From: Marchantia polymorpha subsp. ruderalis
Lineage: Eukaryota > Streptophyta > Marchantiopsida > Marchantiales > Marchantiaceae
Length of the DNA stretch: 64,000 nt
Assembly: GCA_037833965.1 (NCBI GenBank)
Contig: AP031355.1
Location: forward strand, 10,875,501-10,939,500
Direction: 5' to 3'
Shown: piece after piece, positions 1 to 11,478 of the stretch
Position numbering within the stretch: the stretch's first letter is position 1
How the letters are laid out: each line of letters starts with the position of its first letter
Program-made: the position numbers and the translations under genes
The notes under the pieces: generated by a model
The model's input: the letters and a program-made list of their open reading frames with translations, nothing else
Database searches by the model: none
What the model was told of the DNA's origin: nothing

Positions 1-3000
1 TATGACATGCCGACACCTGAGGAGATCTTCGATGTGGTAGGACATGCGAGGATATTTAGTACTTTGGATCTTCGAGCAGGATATCATCAGTTGCCGATTC
101 GGGAGGAGTACAAGACCAAGATAGCGTTTTGGGGCGTCAACTCACACGGCAAGGATTGTTTGTATCAGTGGCGATTCTTACTCTTTGGGTTGAAGAATGC
201 ACATGCCGAGTTCCAGAAAGTGATAGACAGGATCCTAGCGGGGCTAGATTTTGTCAGATGTTACATTGATGATATCTTGGTGTTTAGTGACACTGTGGAG
301 CAACACCAAATACATTTAAAGATTGTGTTTGAACGATTGAGGGCTCATGGTTTGAGGTTACATCCTGGAAAGTGTAAGTTCTTCTAGGAGAAGGTTGAGT
401 ACTTGGGTCATGTGATATACCCAAGTGGTTTAGAAGTTGAGCAAGCAAAGGTGGAGGCTATTGCACGCATCCCTCGTCCCACGGATGTGAGTAGAGTTCG
501 TGCATTCATGGGTTTGGCGAACTACTACAAGAGGTATGTGAAGGGATTCAATGCTATAGCCAAGCCTTTGAACTAGTTGCTCAAGTCAGATCAGGAGTGG
601 CAATGGGGAGATGAGCAGGAAAGAGCTTTTGTTGAGCTCAAGGCAAGGTTGGTGGCCGCTCCCATCTTGAGAAGACCTATCAGAGGTCGTCCATACCAAT
701 TGCACACTGATTGGAGTATGTTGGGACTTGGAGCGGTGTTGACACAGCGTGATGATGAGGGCAAGGAGTTTGTGGTTGTGTACGTTAGTCGTTTGAACAA
801 CGCAGCGGAGTCGCGGTATAGTTTGTATGAGGGAGAGTGCTTGGCAGCGGTGTGGGCTGTGGCACACTTCAGGTGTTACTTGTTTGGTACGCAGTTCACT
901 TTTGTTAATGATCATCAGTCGCTCAAGTGGTTGATGGAGTCCGACAAGCTCACAGGGAAGCTTGCACGGTGGGCTCTCATCTTACTGGAGTACGACTTTC
1001 AGGTAGTGCATAGACCTGGAGTTGCAAACCTGGATGCCGATGGTTTGAGTCGGAACCCATGCAGTAGTCAAGAGGATGACACTGGAGCTAGATGGCATGA
1101 TGAGGTTGACTAAGAGATGGTGCCTGATTGGCATGCATCTGCCTTCATGTGTTGGTTACGTGGAAACTCCAGCAGAGAGAATCATCTGACATCTTACACC
1201 AGTTAGACAAAAAATGGTAGATCTTCAGATCCTGAGGTTGAGGATGGTGGTGTGGATCAGTGTGATGTTCACGATGATGCATTGGTGTTGGAGTTCCTAC
1301 GGACCAGCATGGTGCCATGCACAATGGGTGCCAAGGAGCGAGATCGTGTTCTCTAACGGGCGAAGAGATACCGATTGGAGAGATCACATGTTCTCCGAGT
1401 CTAGGAGGACGGTAGGGTACGAGTAGTACCACAACTAGCTCAGAGAGCACGCATTGTGAGGCATGCTTATGAGGAGTTGGGACATTTTGGAGTGAAGTGT
1501 ACATACATCTTACTCCTTGGTCAGTATAGGTGGCGTGGTATGTATACTCAGGTACAGCAGTTGGTATCACGTTGCATAGTTTGTAATCGGATGAGGCCAT
1601 CGTTTAATGCCCCGACACCAGAGTTACATCCATTACCCATCATGGGGTTGGGTTATCGTTGGAGTTTGAACTTTGCTGGACCACTACCTTTGACTGTACG
1701 ACATCATCGCTATGTGTTGATCATGGTAGAGCATTTCTCCAAGTGGACTGAGTTGGTGGCATTACCTGACAAGGCAAGTGAGGGAGTAGCATATGCTTTC
1801 CTTGACAGGGTGCTTAGTCACTATGGTGCACCAGCTGAGGTGTTGACCAATCAAGGGACGGAGTTTTAGGGTGAGTTTCAGGTCTTGTGTGACAAGGCGC
1901 TGATTGATCACCGGACCACATCGCGAGATCATCTAGAGGCGGATGGTTTAGCTGAACGTGTTGTACAGACGGTAAAGAGTGCGTTGCACAAGTATGGCCT
2001 CCAGAAAGTTCATCTTGGGGACTAGGATATTAAGTTACCATGGTTGGCCATGGGATATCGGTTCAGTCGGCAAGCATCCTTGGCTTACTTCTCACCATAT
2101 TTTCTATTGTACGGCCGAGATCCAGACTTGCCAACATCGATTCGTCGTGAGTCTAGCGAGGTGGTGAACCTTGATGAGCCGAATATGTGGGTGAGAGTAT
2201 GTTCTCAGCGTGCAGAGCTCTTTCGGAGAGTTATGCCTGCAGCGTTTGAGAATCTTGCGATTGCTCAAGATAGAGATACGTTGCGATATGCAACCATTCA
2301 GGGAGGAGGTTATCGACCATCGATTCGTAGATTCCATGTGGAAGACTACGTCTATCTACAGCAGACTGCACCGACGACATTGAATGTGATGGCAGGACGT
2401 AGAATCTTGCGAGTGCGGGAGGTGTTACCTTCTAGAGTTCTCTTGTTGGAGGGTCGTGAAGGCGTTGTTTGGAAGGATCATGTGCGCAATTGTGCGCCAT
2501 GCCACCTCCCAAAAATAGATGGTACTATGGATCCAAGCTTAGCAATAGTACGTGCTAGCTTGAGGTGCATGCTATGTGGGTCCGCTGGTCAGACGGTCCG
2601 TATGTTGGTGTGTGATAAGTGTTCTAGGGCATGGCACATGTTGTGCTTGACTCCACCTATCGATGTTATTCCGGCTGGACGATGGGTTTGTCCTCGATGT
2701 ACTTCAGAGGGGTAGATGACTTGATCTTCATATGTTATGAATTGCAGATAGGCGACTAATGATGGGCCGACATAGCACCCAGCCTACTGGTTCGCACACC
2801 CACAAAGGTGTATAGCATGTAGTTGTAGATAGGGCTACCTGGGAGTCAGAGGGACCTAACCGCCAGCTAGGGGGGCGAGTTGTGACATTCGAGTGTTTAC
2901 TCTCTCGCTCCTTATATGTGTGTATGTGTGCGTATGTGTATGTGAGTAGCATGTCAATGATGTAGGATGTATGGCGATACGTATTTGCACGACAACTGTC

Positions 3001-3390
3001 ATGTAGTTTTTGGTTTTGCTAAAAATAGCGTTAAGCTTAAGGTTACAGGTCGTAGGGTATAGGTCGGAGACGGCTCGAAGAACGTCAGTTCTTCAAGTCG
3101 AGCCTAGCGCGTTGGGGTAGTGCCTGTGAACGTCAGACCTGGAGTCTCCGAGTGTGGAGTGGGTTGGGCTTGACTATGTTTGTGACGGTGACGGTTTTGC
3201 CAGTAGGGTAAACGACCGACGGAGATCCAGTGGGGAATTTTCCGTTTATTTCAGTTGTGACATTCGAGTGTGTACTCTCTCGCGCCTTATATGTGCGTAT
3301 GTGTGCGTATGTGTATGTGAGTAGTATGTCAGCGATGTAGGATGTATGGCGATACGTATTCGCACGCAAATACATAAACAATTTCAACAT
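1..3390 (+). mobile_element. Broken Ty3/gypsy LTR retroelement, 3' part
   Basis: This is the fossil 3' portion of a Ty3/gypsy retrotransposon; its 5' part lies outside the window. In order I see reverse transcriptase (palm motif STLDLRAGYHQ and the catalytic YIDD box in roughly the first 400 bases), RNase H (about 600-1060), integrase with its zinc-binding and core parts (about 1450-2150), the integrase C-terminal region ending in a cysteine/histidine-rich PHD-type finger (about 2560-2700), a purine-rich tract just before 2881, and LTR sequence from 2881. The domain order RT-RNaseH-IN is the gypsy order. The coding region is broken, with roughly half a dozen or more interruptions, so it is not functional. 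Two LTR-type copies downstream differ by about 6%, which suggests an old insertion. Confidence 0.93.
2881..3367 (+). repeat. LTR-like unit and partial second copy
   Basis: A unit that begins TGTGACATTCGAG at 2881, directly after a G-rich polypurine tract, runs about 375 bases. At 3256 the same start recurs, and its first 111 bases (3256-3366) match 2881-2991 without gaps and with about seven differences. I read this as the 3' LTR of the gypsy element followed by a truncated second LTR, or as an internal duplication in the LTR. Each copy holds a short TG/TATG-rich stretch. The true 3' border is uncertain, somewhere near 3367-3390. Confidence 0.75.
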
Positions 3391-5841
3391 TGTATTGCAC
3401 CATAAAGTGTTTCATTTAGAGCAACGGATACACATGGTGAACGGGGTAAGCGGTCTTTCATGATATTAATCTTTTTGTATATAGAGAGAGTAAGAAAGTT
3501 TGAATCTTCTAGATTCAACTATAATTGAAATCTTTGGAAGATATGGCCCTGCTACCTGTCCATCCAAGAATTTGGTCATCTTATCCGACTAAAACTAATC
3601 ACACATATGATGTGTTACGAAAAGATCTGATACAACAGTATGGTTCTCATGAACCGAGAATAGGGTTTTCATGTTTTAAATCAAATGCAAGGCAAAAATG
3701 TGCTCCTTTCATGTGACAAATGCATTCTCTTGTGCAGTAACAAATGACATGTCCTTAATAAAAGCTTTGAGGATTATTCTGAAATATCTACAAGAGAAAT
3801 ATTACACTTTGTCAAAGGATGTGAAAAAGCGGTACAGTGTCCAACTACTATACATACGACGCCGAGTATGACCATGGGATCCGGCAGTCAACCATTACGA
3901 AAGAAGAGCAAGAATTTTTGTTGCCAAAAAAAATCATATATGATTCTTTCAAACATTAGACTTCATGACAAGACATTGGATTTATGAATTATCATGTGTA
4001 CTTTTTTTATCATAGCTGAACTTTATTTTATTTTGGATTCATTTTTTTGGGTTCGTCATTTCATCCATGTGATCAATACATTCCTGATATATTTTAAAAT
4101 CAGTGTCCCAGTCCCATTAGATTTGATAAACATTTGACATGTGTATGCACTACTTTTTTTTCTGATTCTCGAAAGTACAGTGATATTCATACACGACTGC
4201 AATAAATTTTATTTCAAAAGATAATGTATTTTATTTTCGTACAAAAATTCAATTTTCACATCCAATGTAAATATTTAGTTACTTCCGCAAGATTCTACGA
4301 AATAAATGTCAATAATATGGCTCATTTGATTAATCTTAGCCACAAAATTTGATCTATTTAATCACCTGATTCGTATGTAGACTTTCTATTTTGATCATAT
4401 ATCATTGAAGAAAATTTGATGTGACAGCTGAGATAATCTCAACTAATACACCAGAATTTTCTTATAAACTTGACCATGAGCACAGTTTTCCATTTTGTTT
4501 TATTTTAAAAAGGGAATTTAATGAATAGTAAGCTAGAGATTTTCTTTCAGAGGTTCCGTTGAAGATTAAAAAAATTGCTTTACTGCAAATTTCATCTCTT
4601 AATCCTAAAATGTGAACTCTCAATCAAACGTTTCACTTCCGTAAGTTTTATCATTAATTGATTAAGTAGGATTAAAGTAGTGAACAGTAGAAGATATCTT
4701 CTGAGATAAATAAAGGAAACCATGTGCTTTTCCAGTCAAGTCTTTGTTCCTTAACCATATAAATCACAAAAACGGTTTAATTCTCCTTCAAGATAGATAA
4801 CTTGTGCCTCAAATCCTTTAAAATCGATACTCAGAACATGTAACGTTTTAAAAGATATTCGGACTACCGTGTTTGAGTGAAATATCACGACAATAATCCT
4901 GTTTCCGTCAAAATTTCCAGAGTGGTAAGTTGAAATACCCTATGCAACATATTATGGTCGATGTATAGAATATATTGGTAAAATGTATCCATTACTCCAC
5001 ACAGATAATTGGCAAGTATATATATGATCGCAATTACAGTAGTTGATGATCTTTTGACATCCATGGTTTAAATAGTGTAAGCGCAGATGATGATGCTATT
5101 GGAGGCTACTACATGAAACCCCTTTGGTTTCATGCATTGAGTAACTGAACTTATATTCCTATCCTTCTCGCTGTATTACTTGGTGCCCATTTCGGGTTAC
5201 CTCCTTGACCACTTCTAGTTTGTGTCATGTGCTATGCTTTGAAGTACCGTATGTGACTTGTAAAGGCCGCCTTCAAAGGAAGTGAAAGACAGAGGGCAAG
5301 AGTGCTCAGAAGAGTTTTGATTGCCAGTAGAGACAAAGTCATCCGTATGGCACCGTCCCTGGTTGCACCTGCACCTCCAACATGTTCCTTAAACAACCTT
5401 GCTTGCAGTCATGTCGACGACTTTTCTACTCTAGGTATGGCATGACGAATTGTACACTTCACTTGGAATGTTTCTCGGTCTGCTGGCAATCAAATCTGGA
5501 AGGTACAGTACTCAGATGGTACTCGAATTCCAATCTACAAGGACAGAAAAGACGCCTATCTGCAACCAGAATGAGTCTGAATACTCAAAGAATGGAATTG
5601 AAAGAAATAAATATTGTAGAAGCTGTGATCATGTGAAAGCTCTGGGTGGCTCTTCAGATGAGAGTCGGTGCATCAGATTGTTGTGAGGATGCGCCTGTTG
5701 TCGCCTGACAAATCTTTGGGCCAGTGGGGACCACCACTTTGTAGGTTATAATCCATCTCCCTAGTCAGCTCTAAGCTCCAAGGTTCCCTCCATCGGATCG
5801 TCGTCACCCACAGCCTATGTTGCATGAGTCCCCTCACCACA
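3391..5841. other. AT-rich spacer, no gene seen
   Basis: I see no open frame with recognisable protein content and no RNA gene. The stretch is AT-rich, with frequent stops in all frames. One small perfect hairpin is present at 5112-5134 (9-bp arms reading CATGAAACC and its complement, 5-base loop). Confidence 0.6.
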
Positions 5842-5923
5842 CACATAACCTTCTAACACAGGATGCACATTCAGGAAGAGTCACATAACCTTCTAACACA
5901 GGATGCACATTCAGGAAGAGTCA
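5842..5923. repeat. Perfect 40-bp tandem duplication
   Basis: The 40-base unit starting CACATAACCTTCTAACACAG occurs twice head to tail (5842-5881 and 5882-5921) with no difference, and two further bases continue the match. Perfect identity suggests a recent local duplication. No function can be assigned. Confidence 0.95.
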
Positions 5924-6491
5924 TAATTTATGTGTAAAACTTCGATACAAATTTATGAGAGATCACAAACTGAGATTTCCGAGGAAACGACATACCTGTT
6001 CTCTGGGTTCACCAACTTGTGAACATAAATCTTCACCAATACCAGTTGTAATCATTTGTATCTGGTCCGTCCTCGGTCAAAGAAGATAAGCATTTAAAAA
6101 CGTAGCTGCCCTGGCTACTGGTCGGTCAATGCCAATGTGAGGAAACCACATACAGCTCCACAGAAGATACGGTGCCAGTTTTACCTCCATGTTGTCAAAG
6201 GTTTAAGTGAAAGATTCGATACATGATCTACAGTAGTACGTAGTGCTGCAGTCAGTTCCAGAAGATCCAGTAACAAATTCAAATGATTATGTGGGCGTGT
6301 TCCGGTGACGGTCAGCAAAACCGTTGTCCCTTGAGAGGAGAATGACTGGATGAAGCCAAGCATGTGGATATTACCACCCTGGGTATCAAGACACAAGGGC
6401 CCACGAGTGCAAGTGCAAGGAATCCCTTAGCATAGTCATAAACGGGAAACCCACAGATCGACCTGCAGGGCTTGTTGCCTTCAAGAGACAA

Positions 6492-6547
6492 CAGCCGAGT
6501 GCATTATCGCCCCTTGTGTCACGTAGCGGGGGATAATGCACTCGGCT
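6492..6547. repeat. Strong inverted repeat, possible MITE ends or hairpin
   Basis: Two arms of about 21 bases face each other: the left starts at 6492 with CAGCCGAGTGCATTATC and the right ends at 6547 with GATAATGCACTCGGCTG. The outer 17 pairs are perfect and are followed by one mismatch and three more pairs. The loop is about 14 bases. It could be a tiny foldback or MITE remnant, or an RNA hairpin; no clear target-site duplication is visible. A shorter near-palindrome (GACATAA-G-TTATGTC) follows at about 6550-6564. Confidence 0.85.
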
Positions 6548-6693
6548 GGGACATAAGTTATGTCCAGGCCTCTCTAAATATGGAACTCGTGAGTCTGATT
6601 GCCCTAATTGGTTTTCAAAAAGTTACTTATTTCTAACAAAAAAGTCTTTGTTATCTAGGTTGTTTTGCCAAAGAAATTAGCGGAGTCACTCAA

Positions 6694-6950
6694 CTAAAAC
6701 TTTGAGTTGACCCTTTGCGACAATATCTTTGTTGATCTAAGTGACTTTACTAGAAAAACTACAGGAAATGCTAAAACTTTGAGTTGACCTTTTGCAACAA
6801 TATCTTTGTTGATCTAAGTGACTTTACTAGAAAAACTACCGGAAATGCTCAGCTAAAACTTTGATGTGAACGTTTGTGACAAATTTTTTGGGATCTCGGT
6901 AGCTTTATTAGAGAAGCTAACGAAGTTATTCGACTAAAACTTAGAGGTGA
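6694..6950. repeat. Degenerate tandem repeat, about 77-82 bp unit
   Basis: The motif CTAAAACTTTGAGTTGAC recurs with starts at 6694, 6771, 6853 and 6934, giving spacings of 77, 82 and 81 bases. Copies one and two are nearly identical through the shared core ATCTTTGTTGATCTAAG; copies three and four have drifted. A weaker earlier copy may extend the array upstream to about 6610. It is non-coding and minisatellite-like. Confidence 0.9.
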
Positions 6951-9638
6951 CACCTGATGAGTTCTTCTAGTATATTGTCTCCTTGCCTAACTCAATAACA
7001 TTTAGCTTTGAAAACCCCAGAAACTATTCAACTAGTTCTAAAATATCAAGAACGTCTCAAACTAAAATAATGAAAGAACACAAAAAGCTTTTGGTTTTTG
7101 TGAAACTAGAACATTACAGAGTCAATTTTCTCCATTCACAAAAACAAAAATCTGTTTACTTAACTGTCTGATTCCAAGTCTGAAGAATAGATTTCTTCAA
7201 CTCATGCAGTTTTTCGGAGGATTAGTTTGACCATTTTAGAACACTTCAACGGTGTGGAGAGTGATTTCTCAATCCTAAAATGGGAAAAATTTATTCACAA
7301 ATAAAAAACAATCTATCTCGAAGATATATTTCATTGCCGTCAAATTCGGCAGAAAACATGAAAGATTTCAAGTTGCATATTTTGATTTGAGAATTGTCCT
7401 TATTGTGCTGAGATACGGAACATAAAGATTCCCCTATATAGAGAGGTCTGGTTATGTCCCATGACCAGCCAGCCCGGTAGTACCCTCCTCAAATTCCGTG
7501 TACTGTAATTGCGAGACTCTGTAAATGGGGATGATTCCAAAGCAGCCAACGGGAGCTGTTGGCAACAGTGCTCAAAGAGAATTTTCCTTAAATCAAGTAG
7601 CAAACGTGTTGCAAGACTCCTTTGCATGGCATGGTAGTGTTATGTGACGAGACCCTAAATCCAGGTGAGCGATGGATTTTGATAAAAAAAACTTCATCTC
7701 ATATTGCTCCTTGCTAGACGTGCCACAAGTGGCTTGAGGAGGTCGGTCGGTCATACGGGATGTGGTGGATTTGAGACTGAGTAACATGTTGACATACAGT
7801 GAGGGGCACAACAGGCAAGGGCATCGTGATGTGGACGGTATCGGAACAGACAAGACATGATAGGGTACTCAGTTAAGTTATTCTTCAAATGATTGATCCA
7901 TGGATTCAGGAATCGATCTTGTTCAGCTATGTTTCTTTTTTTAGCACTGATTATTTAAAAAAATGGGGTCTCCTTGACCTGAGGCTTCTAGAAATGGAAC
8001 CATTCGTGAATCACTGTGAGAGAGATCCTGCAAGATCGAAGAGTTTTTTTTTTTTTTTCAATCCTCAAAATTGTAGAAGAGGCCTTTCAGTCATTTGTCC
8101 TCAGAATAATCCAGGAAATATACTGAAGGCTCTATATTCCCAAAAAAAACCTTCAAATATGCGGCAGTCCAATGCCTTTATGTGGTCAGGCGGACCACCC
8201 TTCAACTCCAGCAACGTGAGAGATTAATACCAACTCAGAATCCAAAACACGAGAAGATATAGCTCAATCATATTCATTATCACCAAGCATTGTGACTGCA
8301 CAAGTATTGTTTCTAAAAATGAGCCAAACAACCCTCATTTTTCTAATAGATATCTGCCCAGGTAAAGAATGACATCTCTTATCTCTCTCTTCGTCAAGTG
8401 ATACAAGAGTCGAGGAGCTGCGCGAATCTTACATCTAATATAGATGAGATTTTGAGTCCTTAGATAGTCAAGGAAGTACATCACCGTTGATGCTTACAAT
8501 CACTAACTTGGATGGATCTTTGATTGCTACTCTTGTAAATGGCCGGAGACTGACGAAATATTATGGGTAGTGATCTTCGAGCAAGGTCAAGCTTAAAGCA
8601 TATGTATTATGAACTATTAAAATAGACTGTTTTTTGTGAAGATGTGATATGTAAGTAGTAGTAGTAGAAAATGATGTGGTGTTGTATTTTTACAAATATG
8701 ATGGAACTAAAGGAGGTACGGATGTAATTAGCAAATTCACACAGGCGGAAGAATGTATTAAGGGCATACCTTCAAGTAAAAAGCATCAAGGCATCGAGAG
8801 CTCGATAATCTATCTGTTCAAAGATCTACCAAGAGCTATATTATAAAGAACTTTTGAAAGGAAATCAGAGAGGAATAAAGATGCTACCAGTGCGTAAAAT
8901 GTCGATAGGAAGAAGTTGTCCGCTAATTTTGACTGCCGATTGTACGCCAGCTAAAATATAGCTTTATTTTCATGGAGCTATTTGAGGAAGCGGATCAAGA
9001 TTAAGGAGGGCATTTACTCAAAAGCAAAGCTCAGCTGGAGTTATGGGACAAAACGATGTTGGCCAAGACGCTGGATCAAAGCTGTTAGGAAGAGAAGGAT
9101 GGCATTGACTGGGCATTACATACAGTGTTCAAACCTAGGGAAAATTAAAGACAAATTGGTATAAAAGCGATGTGCAAAAGAATGTCGTTCGAAGAAAAAT
9201 GACTACCGCATCAAACCAGCTGATCTTGGCTGAACATATGACTTAGATAAAATGCACATAGTTAAAGTTTTTTTATAGAAAACGTTTTAGGTTATTGGGG
9301 CAAATTCTTTGTTAAATTTGTGCAAACAAGGGTAAATCAACATTGGCAATTTGATAAGTGGCTAGTTTATAAATCTTTCTTAACAAACATGTATGACAAA
9401 ACGGAGCGCCTAACCTTGAAGCAGCGAGGACTGTATAAACTTGGCGCAGATTGGCAGATACTGAGAGGTTAGAAGATGACACAAGGAGTGATTCTACTCG
9501 AAGCTCGGGCTCTGCTACTCTCAAAGAGTAAGAAGATAGGAAGGTGGTAAACATAGACACGACACCATCAAAATAAAAGAAAGCCATGGTGGTACTTTTG
9601 AGGAAAAGTGAGCGACAAGTTTCGCAAGGTCCACATGG
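6951..9638. other. Spacer, no gene seen
   Basis: No recognisable coding or RNA gene. There is a poly-T run near 8046-8060 and a short (GTA)n-like stretch near 8655. The open frames here (for example 7889-8227 on plus) look random: they match no family I recognise and sit in AT-rich DNA. Confidence 0.55.
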
Positions 9639-10520
9639 TTGTTTGACCTAGAATCAGAAGGTTATTGTAATAACTACAGAGGTTTATTTTCCTTGGTTTT
9701 CCAGAAAAAAGAGCATAGCGATCAAGGAAAATGCAGAGTCTCCGGCTTTGTTTTTCAGTTATTTCATAAATTGGAAGGAGCAGTGGTCTCGATTCCGATG
9801 GAGATTAAAGAAATGAGACCAAGGTATGAGCCCGGCTGGGACCACAGTGAGGATGGATACATGAAGTTAATTCAAATGATGCATCAACTTGTCACTAGGA
9901 AACAGGCAAGAGCAGACGCAGGTGATTCAGCACTTGATAGGGAATGTAGAGCTATCATAAACTCAGAAGGCCAAAGTAGTAAGGAAGAGCATAAGTCCAA
10001 GCGAGTATCTGAAGAAATTTGTAATGTTAGAGGAGCAGACGCAGGTGAGTCAGCAGTTAATCGAGAATGTAGAGCGATCATCAAATCAGAAGGCCAAAAC
10101 AGAAAGGAAGAGCATAAGTCCGAGCGAGTATAAGAAGAAATCTGTAATATATGAGGAGCAGGCGCAGCTGATTCAGCAGTTGATCGAGAATGTAGAGAGC
10201 GATCATCGAATCAGAGGTCCAAATTAGAAAGGAAGAGCATAAGTCAGAGCCAGTACAAGAAGAAATCTGTAATGTAAGAGGAGCAGGCGCAGCTGATTCA
10301 GCAGTTAATCGAGAATGTAGAGCGATCATCAAATCAGAAGGCCAAATTAGAAAGGAAGAGCGTAAGTCCGAGCGAGTATAAGAAGAAATCCGTAATATAA
10401 GAGGAGCAGGCGCAGGTGATTCAGCGGTTAATAGAGAACGTAGAGCAAGTTATCAAATCGAAAGCCAAATTAGAAATGATAGATCATGATTCCAAGAAAG
10501 TGTATGAAGAAAATTGCAAC
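9639..10520 (+). pseudogene. Decayed coding-like region with 41-residue repeats
   Basis: An open frame from 9639 runs into a tandem array whose unit is 123 bases, exactly 41 codons. In one frame the unit reads as a charged helix-forming peptide with the core EEQAQLIQQLIENVE followed by basic segments such as SPSEYKKKS, which looks like a coiled coil. In another frame the first units read DAGESAVNRECRAI. Reading frames drift from unit to unit and stops interrupt later units, so I think this is a remnant of a repetitive coiled-coil gene. I do not recognise the family. The segment from 10500 to 10900 still has short coding-like pieces but no continuous frame. Confidence 0.45.
9905..10480 (+). 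repeat. Tandem array, 123-bp unit, about 5 copies
   Basis: The marker GAAGAGCATAAGTC (or a close variant) starts at 9984, 10107, 10232 and 10355, so the spacing is 123, 125 and 123 bases. A fifth partial unit follows to about 10480. The unit also carries AGGAGCAGGCGCAGCTGATT and GAGAATGTAGAGCGATCATC. Copies differ by several per cent. The repeats are contiguous without unique spacers, so this is not a CRISPR array. Confidence 0.93.
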
Positions 10521-10791
10521 ATGACAGAAGCAGATTACCGGTAAGAGGGAAAAGAAAATCTATAACTCTGGCGAGACGGTAGACAGATTGAAGAGAAGTC
10601 TGAACCACGTTGAATTGGAGGCACTCGCTCGAGTGGAAGCTGTAGACAGTGAATGAGCTCAACACCGTGATGCGCTTTGTGACGAAGAGAGTCGCAGGAA
10701 CTTGGAAGGTGGTGAAGATGATCGAGACTCTCCAAGAATCCAAATAGAGCCGCAAGGTATAAAGCGTTGCATCTGGGATTCTGATTCTGTG

Positions 10792-10821
10792 AATGCAGAC
10801 ATGTAGCCATATGTCTGCATT
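10792..10821. repeat. Short hairpin, 11-bp perfect arms
   Basis: AATGCAGACAT at 10792-10802 is the exact reverse complement of ATGTCTGCATT at 10811-10821, with an 8-base loop. No function is known. Confidence 0.8.
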
Positions 10822-11442
10822 GACAGAAGATTGCTGCCAACATTCAGGAGATGCTGTTAAGGATCAATGAGTTTACCCGAGAAATGGAGGCACAATGGAG
10901 CTGAGTAGATTTATTGAGGAAGTTTACCTATGTAGGTATTTTTTGGATTATGAGACAAAAACAAGAGTACAATTAGATTAAGAATAGTTCTGCCTTCGCA
11001 AGTGTCCATTGAACTATTGAATAATAACAAAAAGTGTAATGTAGGGTAAGACAAGCACTCACGAAGCTGGGTTCACACACATACTGTGAAGTTACCCGTG
11101 TATTCGACCACGAGCTAGAGTGGGATGCGTTATTACAGAAGAACTTCATCAAGTTTTCGCCTCGACTTCAGAGAGAAATCGAGAGATCTCTCTCCGATTG
11201 ATAGACGAGATTGGATCATTTTTTGCATGCCAATGCTTGTCTGTAATTTGATGGATTGCTAATGCAAGCTCGTCGTATAGTGAGGTCAGAACTTTCATAT
11301 CTGAGTTAGCTCTTAGGACGGAGGAATCCAATTTTCTCTAATGACGGATGATTGCCCCCCTCTCTATTGGTCTATTTTGATCCTTAATTCCCTTCGATTT
11401 TACTGTACTGCGTCTGGCCGTTTGTTGCTTACCTGTTAAAAA

Positions 11443-11478
11443 TGGCAGTGTCCCTGTGTTGCTACAGGGACGCTGCCA
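11443..11478. repeat. Hairpin, 15-bp arms, 6-base loop
   Basis: TGGCAGTGTCCCTGT (11443-11457) faces ACAGGGACGCTGCCA (11464-11478). Fourteen of 15 positions pair as Watson-Crick pairs and the remaining one would be a G-U pair in RNA, so a plus-strand transcript would fold completely. No larger precursor-like fold is obvious by eye. Confidence 0.85.

Noticed and set aside
7889-8227. 112-codon plus-strand frame
   Set aside because: It has a poly-T-derived phenylalanine run and AT-rich random composition, with no neighbouring exons or domain.
9905-10480. CRISPR-like array
   Set aside because: The repeats are contiguous 123-bp units without unique spacers, in eukaryotic DNA.
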